From assembly GCA_964017235.1 (NCBI GenBank), contig OZ024931.1, positions 126,305,530 to 126,369,529 on the forward strand: a stretch of DNA of 64,000 nucleotides, given 5' to 3'. Below the pieces are notes generated by a model that had not been told where the DNA came from, did no database searches, and was given only the letters and a program-made list of their open reading frames with translations. Positions within the stretch are counted from its first letter, which is position 1. Each line of letters opens with the position of its first letter. This stretch comes from Sabellastarte sp. h YS-2021. Lineage: Eukaryota; Annelida; Polychaeta; Sabellida; Sabellidae. Of this stretch, positions 9,575 through 19,112 are shown piece after piece. Position numbers and translations under genes: made by a program.

Positions 9575-12500
9575 TATCTCCCGCCGGGCTTTAGCCCGGG
9601 AGGGAGATTATGAAATGATGCCTGTGTGCGTGCGTGTGTGTGCGTGCGTTAGTTAGTCACGCAGATTTCTCCAAAACTACTACAGCTACAGATTTTTTGT
9701 AAATTAATTGTCGAAATGAATTTTTACGCCCTTAAAATTTTTTGGGGTTTTAGGGACTTAGGCCTAAAGATAAGTGAGTAATAGCAATCTTACCTACTTG
9801 GAGCAAAGGGCTCATAACTCAAAAACGATTGCAGTTACAACTTTTTCTTCAAATATGTTGTTCAGCTACTTTGTCCTTGGCTATAAGATGGCATATAGTT
9901 TGGGGTCCCATTGCATGCCATAAGTGAGTAATAGCTATTTTCTTATTTGTAGCAAAATAACGACATAAGTAAATGTCAGATATCTTCAAGAGTATTAAAG
10001 TTAGGGAATTCTTTTCAAATATGTTATTCATCTACTTTTTGATAAGCTATCACATAGTAAAGTTTCAGATCTGTTGCACATTGGATAGCTGAGTAATAGC
10101 TACTTTGAAATTCTACAGTTGAGTAAATCCGTTGTAACTCCAAAACTAGTGCAGTTACAGTATTTTGCTAAAATATGTTGTTCAGCTACTTTTTCCTTAA
10201 GTATAAGATGGCATATAGTTTGGAGTTCTATTGCATGCCATAAGTGAGTAATAGCTATTTTTTTTATTTGTAGCAAAATAACGACATAAGTAAATATCAA
10301 ATATCTTCAAAAGTATTAAAGTTAGGGAATTCTTTTCAAATATGTTATTCATCTACTTTTTGATAAGCTATCACATAGTAAAGTTTCAGATCTGTTGCAC
10401 ACTGGACAGCTGAGTAAGAGCTACTTTAAAATTGTGGCTGTTGAGTAAATCCATTGTAACCCAGAAACGACTGCAGTTACAGTATTTTCCTAAAATAATT
10501 TGTTCAGCTACTTTTTCCTTAACTATAAGATAGCATATGGTTTGGGGTTCCATTGCATGTCATAAGCGAGCAAAAGCTATTTTCTTATTTGTAGCAAAAT
10601 TATGATGGAAATAAATGTCAAATACCTTCACAAGTACTAAACTTGGGCAGATCTTTTCATTTGTTATTCATCTAGTTTTTGATAAGCTTACTTTCCTGTG
10701 TCCTTTATATTTTTGTTGCTTTTGCAGATGTAGGTCAATAGCTAAGTGAGTAGATAGCTGAGTAATAGCTACTAAAATGAGTAAATGTCTTTTACCTCTA
10801 AAAGTATTACATATAGGCAATTTCTTCTAAATAAGTCATTCACCTACTTTTGGGTGATCTACCACATACTGAAGTTGCAGAACTGTAGCTTTTTGGATAA
10901 CTGAGTAATAGCTACTAAAATGATCAAATGTCTTTTATCTCTAAAAGTATTACAGGTAGGCAATTTCTTCTAAATAAGTTATTCACCTACTTTTGGGTGA
11001 TTGACCACATAGTGAAGTTGCAGAACTGTAGCTCATTGGATAGCTGAGTAATAGCTACAAAATGAGTAAATGTCTTCTATCTCTAAAAGTATTAAAGATA
11101 GGCAATTTCTCCTGAATAAGTCATTCACTTACTTTTGGGTGATCTACCACATAGTGAAGTTGCAGAACTGTAGCTCTTTGGATAGCTAATAAAATGAGTA
11201 AATGTCTTTTATCTCTAAAAAGTATTACAGGTAGGCAATTTCTTCTAAATAAGTCATTCACCTACTTTTGGGTGATGTACCACATAGTGAAGTTGCAGAA
11301 CTATAGCTCTTTGGATAGCTGAGTAATAGCTACTAAAATGAGTAAATGTCTTTTATCTCTAAAAGTATTACAGGTAGGCAATTTCTTCTGAATAAGTCGT
11401 TCACCTACTTTTGGGTGATCTACCACATATTGAAGTTGCAGAACTGTAGCTCTTTGGATAGCTGAGTAATAGCTACTAAAATGAGTAAATGTCTTTTATC
11501 TCTAAAAGTATTAAAGATAGGTAATTTCTTCTAAATAAGTCATTCACCTACTTTTGGGTGATCTACCACATAGTGAAGTTGCAGAACTGTAGCTCTTTGG
11601 ATAGCAGAGTAGTAGCTACTGAAATGAGTAAATGTCTTTTATCTCTAAAAGTATTACATATAGGCAATTTCTTCTAAATAAGTCATTCACCTACTTTTGG
11701 GTTATCTACCACATGGTGAAGTTGCAGAACTGTAGCTCTTTGGATAGCTGAGTAAAACCTACTAAAATGAGTAAATGTCTTTTATCTCTAAAAGTATTAC
11801 ATATAGGCAATTTCTTCTAAGTAAGTCATTCACCTACTTTTGGCAGATCTACCACATAGTGAAGTTGCAGAACTGTAGCTCTTTGGATAGCTGAGTAATA
11901 GCTACTAAAATGAGTAAATGTCTTTTATCTCTAAAAGTATTACAGGTAGGCAATTTCTTCTAAATAAGCCATTCACCTACTTTTGGCTGATCTACCACAT
12001 TGTGAAGTTGCAGAACTGTAGCTCTTTGGATAGCTGAGTAATAGCTACTAAAATGAGTAAATGTCTTTTATATCTAAAAGCATTACAGATAGGCAATTTC
12101 TTCTAAATAAGCCATTCACCTACTTTTGGCTGATCTACCACATAGTGAAGTTTCAGAACTGCAGCTCTTCGGATAGCTGAGTAATAGCTACTAAAATGAG
12201 TAAATGTCTTTTATCTCTAAAAGTATTTCATATAGGCAATTTCTTCTAAATAAGTCATTCACCTACTTTTGGGTGATCTACCACATGGTGAAGTTGCAGA
12301 GCTGTAGCTCTTTGAATAGCTGAGAAATAGCTACTAAAATGAGTAAATGTCTTTTATCTCTAAAAGTATTACAGGTAGGCAATGTCTTCTTAATAAGTCA
12401 TTCACCTACTTTTGGGTGATCTACCACATAGTAAAGTTGCAGAACTGTAGCTCTTTGGATAGCTGAGTAATAGCTACTAAAATGAGTTAATGTCTTTATC

Positions 12501-12903
12501 TCTAAAAGTATTACAGATAGGCAATTTCTTCTAAGTAAGTCATTCACCTACTTTTGGGTGATCTACCACATAGTGAAGTTGCAGAGCTGTAGCTCTTTGG
12601 GTAGCAGAGTAATAGCCACTAAAATAAGTATATGTATTCTATCTCTTAAAGTATTACAGGTAGGCAATTTCTTCTAAATATGTCCTTACCTACTTTGGGT
12701 TGATCTACATAATAAAGTTGCAGAGCTGTAGCTCTTTGGATGGCAGAGTAATAGCTAGTAAAATGAGTAAATGCCTTTTGTCTTTGAAAGTATTGAATGT
12801 AATCAAACATTAAACTTGTTGCCACTTCTACATGTGCCTCCATCTCACAAGAAAATTTATATTCCACTCTCTTTAGTACATCTAATTTATATGGCGGGAG
12901 ATA
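9575..12903 (+). mobile_element. Large satellite-cored element, 143-bp repeats
   Basis: This 3.3-kb element has ends TATCTCCCGCC (9575-9585) and GGCGGGAGATA (12893-12903), an 11-bp inverted pair. A hairpin at the left end is built from CCGGGCTTTAGCCCGG. After a short leader (GTGCGTGCGTGTGTGTGCG, then TTCTCCAAAACTACT) the first ~900 bases are repeats with a ~300-bp dimer period. From about 10720 to 12780 there are some 14 tandem copies of a 143-bp unit containing TAGCTGAGTAATAGCTACTA and CACCTACTTTTGGGTGATCT. Related cores lie at 49480-51340 (155 bp) and 60275-61740 (133 bp). No protein is encoded. Confidence 0.85.
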
Positions 12904-13204
12904 AATGCATGTGTCAGAATGCTTGTTAAAAAGTGAACTCGTGCCTCATTTCTGGTGTACATAAAATGTCTTCTAAAATACTCTGGTTTTGTCTACAAAA
13001 AAGTTAAAGAAAGTACAGTGTTTTGCAATTTCATGTGGTGTTAACACCATCAGAAGGTTATGTTTTTTATACAGTTATCTATGTTGACAACTAGTTCAGA
13101 AAATAGTGAACAGATTGTGAACAGATTGTGAGCAAATTTTATGTGGGTACCTGGCAGAAGTGATTAAATTTTGATAAAGATCAGGTTCATAATTCTACAT
13201 ACAA
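12904..13204. other. Intron remnant, no gene
   Basis: This AT-rich stretch lies between the satellite element and the 3' end of a LINE. A small direct repeat (GAACAGATTGTGAACAGATTGTGA) lies near 13108-13131. I see nothing else in it. Confidence 0.5.
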
Positions 13205-13366
13205 AAATATCTAATCTAATCTAATCTACTGCTTTGCAAGCGCAATATCTTTCCCACAGAGGGGAACTCAGTACGCTAATTAATCAAAATCATTTTCCTA
13301 AGGAGAGTCAAGGGGCGTTCAAGGTCAATCATCCAGGATTATGGGTGTGGCCGGGAGGGAAGAAAA

Positions 13367-14977
13367 CTAAGTTGGGAAACTAGAGCTGAAGAGGTGGGTT
13401 TTGAGGTGCTTCCTAAAAGATGGAACAGAGGGGCTGTTTCTAACATGAAAGGGGAAAGAGTTCCAAAGGACAGGGGCATAGTGACAGAACGAATTAGAGA
13501 AGTGTTTGATTGATTTGTGAATTCTACGATCAAAATTGGGGGTTTGAAGGAACTTGAGTTTGGGGGAACTTCGCCTTGTATTTCTAGAAGAGGTGTACGG
13601 GTGGATTAATTTTTTTAGATAAACTGGTTGACCTTGGTTGAGAATTTTGTATGTAATAAGGCCAATTTTAAATTGTACCCTGTATCTGACTGTTAACCAG
13701 TGAAGTTTTTTTAGTTGAGGGGTAATGTGAGAGAATTTAGAGGAACGGGTGACAACCCTGCAGAGTGAGTTTTGGACTAGCTGCAATCTCCTTAACTCAA
13801 AATTAGTGAGCGATAAGAACAATGAATTGCAATAGTCCAAGCTGCTGCTCACCAAAGCATTTGCCAAGAGGACTGATGTGTTGAGGTCTAGGAGGGGACG
13901 AATTCTGTAGAGATCTCTGGCATGTACTCTAGTGGACTTTATGACCTGTGACACATGATTTGAGAAATTGAAATTGGAGTCGAACACTACTCCAAGGTTC
14001 CTGACACTTTGTGCTGGTGAGACCTGATTTCCTAGAATACTGATGGGGAAATGAGGGAGGAGCTGTTTACGATTTTTATGGGAGCCTATGAGAATAAACT
14101 CGGTTTTGTCTGGGTTAAGTTTTAATTTATTTGTAAACATGAAATTTTGAATGTCATTTAGGCAGTTCTTTAGTTTTTGGATAGAGTGAGAGAAATTTGC
14201 TGGTGAAAGTGATATGTATAACTGGGTGTCATCGGCGTAGAAGTGATAATCGATGCTACTGTGGGAGTGAATGATTGAGCGGATAGGGTTAGTATAGAGA
14301 GAGAACAGAATTGGTCCAAGGACAGAACCCTGGGGAACTCCATACTGGAGCGAAGCAGGATGGGAGAGTGTACTACCTATCTTGACCGAGTGTGTCCTTC
14401 CTGACAGGTATGATCTGAACCAGCCAAGTGCTAGCTCACTGATTCCATAATAAACATTGAGCCTGTCTAGAAGAATGGTGTGGTCAATGGTATCGAAAGC
14501 GGCGGATAGATCGAGAAGGGTAAGAGCAGTGACAGACCCTTTGTCCATATTTAGAAGAATATCGTTATGAATATTGAGGAGAGCGCTTTCAGTAGAATGG
14601 TGTTTTCTATAAGCGGATTGGAAGGCAGTCAAAAGGCCGGCTTCATCAAGATGTGTTTGTAGCTGGACGGCTACTACCCTTTCAAGTATCTTTGAGATAA
14701 AGTTTAAATTTGAGACAGGCCTATAATTTTTAAAAACTTCTTTGTCTAAGGATGATTTTTTGAGGAGTGGGGTAACATGGGCCTGCTTAAAAAAATCTGG
14801 ACACTTGCCTTGCTTAAGAGAAGCATTAATTATTGAAGTGATGGGGGAAATGAGAATATCGAGATAATCCAGAACAAGGAAAGTGGGCCATGGGTCTAGG
14901 GAACATGATTTACTAGGAGAGCTGGTAATAATTTTAGTAACTTCTTCCTCTCTTACAGTAGAAAGACTGGGGAACAT
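13367..14977 (-). CDS. LINE copy C reverse transcriptase half (536 aa)
   Basis: This is the reverse transcriptase domain of LINE copy C. Visible motifs are FKNYRPVSNLNFISK near 82-96, motif A LLDLSAAFDTIDH at 154-166, YGVPQGSVLGPILFSLYT near 212-229, and the catalytic YADD at 247-250 within YHFYADDTQLY. TNKLKLNPDKTEFILIGS follows, and the L2-type C-terminus PVLWNSFPFHVRNSPSVPSF closes it. All expected catalytic residues are present and no internal stop is seen. In an intact element it would be fused to the endonuclease encoded just upstream; here it is in another frame, so the Met shown is not a natural start. Confidence 0.9.
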   Translation of the reverse strand: MFPSLSTVREEEVTKIITSSPSKSCSLDPWPTFLVLDYLDILISPITSIINASLKQGKCPDFFKQAHVTPLLKKSSLDKEVFKNYRPVSNLNFISKILERVVAVQLQTHLDEAGLLTAFQSAYRKHHSTESALLNIHNDILLNMDKGSVTALTLLDLSAAFDTIDHTILLDRLNVYYGISELALGWFRSYLSGRTHSVKIGSTLSHPASLQYGVPQGSVLGPILFSLYTNPIRSIIHSHSSIDYHFYADDTQLYISLSPANFSHSIQKLKNCLNDIQNFMFTNKLKLNPDKTEFILIGSHKNRKQLLPHFPISILGNQVSPAQSVRNLGVVFDSNFNFSNHVSQVIKSTRVHARDLYRIRPLLDLNTSVLLANALVSSSLDYCNSLFLSLTNFELRRLQLVQNSLCRVVTRSSKFSHITPQLKKLHWLTVRYRVQFKIGLITYKILNQGQPVYLKKLIHPYTSSRNTRRSSPKLKFLQTPNFDRRIHKSIKHFSNSFCHYAPVLWNSFPFHVRNSPSVPSFRKHLKTHLFSSSFPT

Positions 14978-14990
14978 GGGGGGAGGAGAG

Positions 14991-16457
14991 TCAGGGGTGA
15001 TGTGTTGTAAATTGACAGAAGCAGAGAATCTTTTCTGTGAAGAACTCCACGCACCTGTCAGCCAAAAGCTTAGGTGGGTTTATCGATGGGAGGATCTTAG
15101 CTGGAAGTCTGTGTAGGACATCACACAGGACACGCCATAATTTTTGTGGGTTGTGATGATTATCCTGAATTTTTTCTTTCAGGAATTGGGATTTGGCCTG
15201 CATGCAGACTCTATTATATTGGTGAACCTTCTGCATGTACTGGGATCTATTGAAAGTAGATCTATTTCTTCGCCAAATGCGTTCAAACAAACGCTTAGTC
15301 TCCTTTGCCGCAATTACAGTATCATTCACCCATCCCGGGATGTACTTGGCCTTGGTGTGTTTGGTGTGTATTGGAGCATGTTTGTCAATAAGGGTTGACA
15401 AGGTAGTATGATATTGTTTATAGAGTGTATCCGGTTCTTTAGACGGATTATTAATCAGTTCAGAAGCGAGGAGATCTGCTTTCATTTTATCTTTGTTGAT
15501 TTTGTGGTATTTATGAAAGGAGACAGTAGCATGGTCCTGAGATCTAGGAGTTATAAAATTTAGTATGAAACTAACTGAAAAATGGTCAGAAAAGGCATCG
15601 GTGGTGTGGACTTTAGAAATATCGTAATTGTTGGATTTGGTTAAAACCTGATCAAGGGTATGTCCATGAATATGAGTTGGAAAGTTAACTTTCTGAATTA
15701 AGTCGAATGACTCGATCAATGAGTGAAAAGTTTTTGAATTTGAACATGTTGTATCAAGGTGCAGATTGAAGTCGCCGATGATGGCCAGATTTTCTGTGGT
15801 GTGATGGATGTCCTCCAAAAGGGACTGAAATTGTTCGAAAAAGGTTGTAGTACTAGAGGATGGTGGTCTGTAAATATTCAAAAAGTAGAAAGATTCCTTA
15901 TTCAGAGATATTTTGATGAGAAAGTTTTCAAAGGTGGAGCAGACCATTGTAGGAACACGGGATGCATTCAGTCCGTCTCTAACAAAAAACCCCAGTCCTC
16001 CTCCACGGCGGGTTTCTCGCGGCTGTTGATGCAGACTGTAGCCTGGTGGGGTGAGTTCAGACAAATTGGCGTTTGTGGTGTCAGGTCTTATCCAGGTCTC
16101 TGACATGGCAAAGAGATCAGTCTCATTGTCAGATATGAATTTTGCAATGGCTGGATATTTGTTATTTATTGATCTGATATTTGCGTAGGTGACGTTGAGG
16201 CACTTGGGTGGTCCTGGGTTTGGGTTAATGTCACCAGCAAGAAGGAGCAGGATAAACAGACGGGAAGGTGTTGGAGCTGGTGGAATAAATATTGAAGACT
16301 TGATGCTAAAATGTAAACAGAATGTGGTTGTGGGGGGTTTGAAGGGGCAGAAACTAACAACATCAGGACATTGAATGCTAGAGTCCATGTGGTGCTGATA
16401 TGCAGCAATGACTGGTTGGATTGCCAGTAGAATATGGAGAAAAATCATTCTTAACAA
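14991..16457 (-). CDS. LINE copy C endonuclease half with 2A-like motif (488 aa)
   Basis: This is the N-terminal part of the EN-RT polyprotein. Residues 1-20 (MLRMIFLHILLAIQPVIAAY) are hydrophobic and look like a signal or membrane segment. Residues 67-83 read LFILLLLAGDINPNPGP, a 2A-like ribosome-skipping motif except that the usual Glu/His position is Asn. An APE-type endonuclease follows with its key residues: N93, E120 (SETW), Y196 (YRPP), D229 and N231 (GDFNLH), and D291-H292 (SDH). The linker to RT begins near residue 310. The reading frame leaves the family sequence shortly before its end near 15000, marking the frameshift to the RT half. The first Met is plausible as the true start. 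Confidence 0.88.
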   Translation of the reverse strand: MLRMIFLHILLAIQPVIAAYQHHMDSSIQCPDVVSFCPFKPPTTTFCLHFSIKSSIFIPPAPTPSRLFILLLLAGDINPNPGPPKCLNVTYANIRSINNKYPAIAKFISDNETDLFAMSETWIRPDTTNANLSELTPPGYSLHQQPRETRRGGGLGFFVRDGLNASRVPTMVCSTFENFLIKISLNKESFYFLNIYRPPSSSTTTFFEQFQSLLEDIHHTTENLAIIGDFNLHLDTTCSNSKTFHSLIESFDLIQKVNFPTHIHGHTLDQVLTKSNNYDISKVHTTDAFSDHFSVSFILNFITPRSQDHATVSFHKYHKINKDKMKADLLASELINNPSKEPDTLYKQYHTTLSTLIDKHAPIHTKHTKAKYIPGWVNDTVIAAKETKRLFERIWRRNRSTFNRSQYMQKVHQYNRVCMQAKSQFLKEKIQDNHHNPQKLWRVLCDVLHRLPAKILPSINPPKLLADRCVEFFTEKILCFCQFTTHHP

Positions 16458-16782
16458 CTTGGGAGACTATAAGTTTAAAATGATAATAAAAATTGGGGTA
16501 ATTGTGTGGTTAGTGTGTGTATATTTGGAGAATGATGGTCCCCGATAACGGGGAATGTGGGTGATAAAAGGGGATCACACGATAAAGTGGGCAGATTGTG
16601 TGTGTAATTATCTAATTATTTGGTCAAAAGGGGGTTAGAAAAATGAAAGTTGATTGTGGATTAAAGCTAGAAAAATGGCAGACGTAAAAGTGTTTTTTAA
16701 AACTGAAGATATTGGGTTACACGAATAATTTAGAAAAAACGGTAAAAATCCCTTTTTCACATGCCCCAAATTTATGACTTTG
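16458..16782. other. LINE copy C upstream region, no gene
   Basis: This probably includes the 5' untranslated region of LINE copy C (minus strand), running to a type 1 satellite element. A local near-palindrome, GATGGTCCCCGATAACGGGG, lies near 16533-16552. I recognise no coding sequence or exon. Confidence 0.4.
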
Positions 16783-17310
16783 GTTTTTACACCACAGCCC
16801 TTAATTGTCAGGGTATTGTGTTCACCCATGGTGTCCGGATGGGTGGATGGGCAGGCGGTATCCAGATGGGGGGCAGGTGGGCGGCAGAGAAAATCTTGTC
16901 CGGGCTGTATCTGGGCAACTGTAAGGTGTAGGAAGTTGATACTTGGTAGGGACATTTGTTGGGGGTGTTGGTGTCCAACGTCATGGTGTGACCTTGATTT
17001 GACCTTTGACCTTGCCAATGTGACCTTGATCTTCTCTGGATTATATTCAGAAACCGTAAGGTGTAAGAGGTTGATACTTGGCATAGACATTGCTTTGGGG
17101 TTTAGGTGTGCAACATCATGGTGTGATCTTCATTTGACCTTTGACTTTGTCGTAGTAACCACGAGTTTTAAAGTCTTGTCTGGGCCACTTCTTGGATAGT
17201 GTAAAGTGTAGAAGGTTGATACTTGGTAGGGACATTAGTTAGGGGCTATGGGTGTGCATCATGGTGTGACTTTTAACTTTGGCTTTGGCAAAGTGTGTTC
17301 ACCTGCGATA
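16783..17310 (+). mobile_element. Satellite-cored element type 1, second copy
   Basis: It shares ends, leader and core with 7201-8130 (GGTGTCCGGATGGGTGGATG, then AAAATCTTGTCCGGGCTGTA) but has only about three ~145-bp repeats. The sequence after both copies is also homologous (CTTATGACAA, then ATATGGAT). The two are therefore paralogous parts of a duplicated exon block rather than separate insertions, and they differ by gain or loss of core repeats. Confidence 0.75.
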
Positions 17311-17454
17311 TTTGAGACATGTTTCTCTTATGACAAAGATATATGGATTGCTGAAGCTGATTATTGTATATACTTTTACATAATTGTGCTATTTCCATTG
17401 ACAGCTTTTATCCAATTAATAAATTGTCTTGTTTTTATCTTTACATACATTTTT
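17311..17454 (+). other. Intron block of unit 0, left part
   Basis: TTTCCATTGACAGCTTTTAT through CTTTACATACATTT is the start of the block common to all units. It is interrupted by a DIRS element and resumes at 23065 with CTCTACTTAAACATTATTTG, exactly the continuation found uninterrupted in the later units. Confidence 0.8.
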
Positions 17455-18877
17455 TATTGCGTTAATACATCCTATCCAATGGACAATAGCTTATCCGGTC
17501 GGCGCAGACCGGCCCGCCAAACGTCAGAAAAAGATGTCCTGTGTCGCCACCGGCCGGCCGGTCCCTAGTACTGTACACTCCCCAGATGGCGCCTCGTACT
17601 TCCTTCCTGTCTAGACAACCTGACGTCATAGCATCTTTTTCGTTTGGCGCCTATACTGTGCAGACGTGTTTCAACATCTACAGGAAAAGTGGGCTTTATG
17701 ACGGATTTTCAACCTTATATGTGGATATTTTCAGTGTAGAAGTGTTATTTACTGTTCAAGTACGGATATACATTTAGAAATCTGCTGGAAACGCTCCCTA
17801 GCTGACTCAATTTAGTGTTGATGATAGGGCAGTTACGTAAGATATATTAATGCAGCCATTTTACTAGTTTCCTCCCATTCAACCATTGTGTTGTTAGGGG
17901 CAGATCGACAATATTGAGGAATTATGGAGATTCTGCTTACAGGTATTTGTATTCGTGTCTTTTGTTTGAAGGTACCTTCTGTAACCTTCCAGCTGCAGTC
18001 ACCATAGAAACGTCTCCTAGTACTTCAATAGAAATCACGGGAAACTTCAGTCTATGTAGTTTTGAACACTGTAAATGGAAGGAATTCCCCACCAGAGATG
18101 CATTTTTTCAGAGCGCACTGGTACCGACTTCTCTGCTGTAAAGCATCAGTCACACCAGCCTAGCTCGAGTATTTTTTCATCAGAAACAAGAGGTGAATTC
18201 TTCAGATTTCTTCAACCGACCTCTCAAGTATTTACTACATAGAAGGAACTTTTGTCACTCTCAGTCCCACCCTTGTGGACCCGGCATTGTGTCGGTAGTA
18301 AGGGCAGTGGATGGCCAGGAAACTGGTTTCAGTGTACAGCTGGCTGAGAAGAACCGACTTCAGACCGGCCAGGAATATCATCTACAGAGCACACTGGTCC
18401 AGTCTTCTCTGCATTTAAAGCATCAGCCAATCGCGTCCTTCCTCCCAAATAACAAAGCTGGTCACATGATTCACCGAACAGATCACGAAGCTGGTCACGT
18501 GTTTTCACCGACCAGGAAGGTCGTTAAGTGCGTTCTCAGAGCTCATATCTTCTGTGATTCCAGTCCCTGCTTTGCAGACCCGGCCTTGTTGTCAGTAGTG
18601 AGGATTTGTGGACTGTAAAGTTGCTGGTTAAGTATCACACAAAGAACGAGATCACTGACGTCATCTCCAGTTAACCAATCGCGTGTCTTTCCGAACAGCA
18701 AGCTGATCATGTGACACACCGAACAACAAGTGTTTCTAAATATAACTCACAAGGGCTTTCCCAGCAACTGTCAAATCTACGAATAAGACGTGCTTTTAAA
18801 AGAAATACTTTATTAAATGGAGGAAACATACAGCCAGCTGAATTCAACACAAAAGATAGTTAAATTGCTTTAGCAAT

Positions 18878-19112
18878 TGGTTACAGAGTGTACCGACCAG
18901 TACCGGCTACACAGCCTTGTACACTAGCTTCAACAACTGTTTACAGAGTGTACCGACCAGAACCGGCTATGCAGCCTTGTACACTTGCTTCAGCAACCGG
19001 TTACAGAGTGTACCGGCTGGTACCTGCTACACAGCCTTCCACACTTCAACACATGGTTACAGAGTGTACTGACTGGTACCGGCTATACAGTACACTTGCT
19101 TTAGCAATTGGC
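18878..19112 (+). repeat. 60-bp minisatellite inside DIRS fossil 1
   Basis: Four tandem copies begin with GGTTACAGAGTGTAC (first TTACAGAG at about 18881, then about 18941, 19001 and 19057), each followed by a CCGGCTACACAGCC-like segment. The unit is 60 bp, with a shorter third copy. It lies in the gag-like zone and looks like local expansion within the fossil. Confidence 0.8.

Larger units (their letters stand above)
13205..16500 (-). mobile_element. L2/CR1-like LINE copy C, nearly complete
   Basis: This minus-strand non-LTR retrotransposon has its 3' end at about 13205 in a short GATTA-type tail (TAATCTAATCTAATCTA on the plus strand). It encodes an endonuclease half (14991-16457) and an RT half (13367-14977) that lie in different frames and abut near 14980-15030, so a single frameshift appears to separate them. 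The exact 5' end is uncertain and may reach towards 16740. It is a different subfamily from LINEs A and B. The good preservation suggests a fairly young insertion. Confidence 0.88.

Noticed and set aside
9575-12903. Regular repeats considered as a CRISPR array
   Set aside because: Repeat units of 143 bp follow each other without distinct spacers, the context is eukaryotic, and no cas genes are present.
18193-18618. 141-aa open frame as a host gene
   Set aside because: It lies inside the terminal and leader region of DIRS fossil 1, shows no known domain, and similar short frames are present in all registers.
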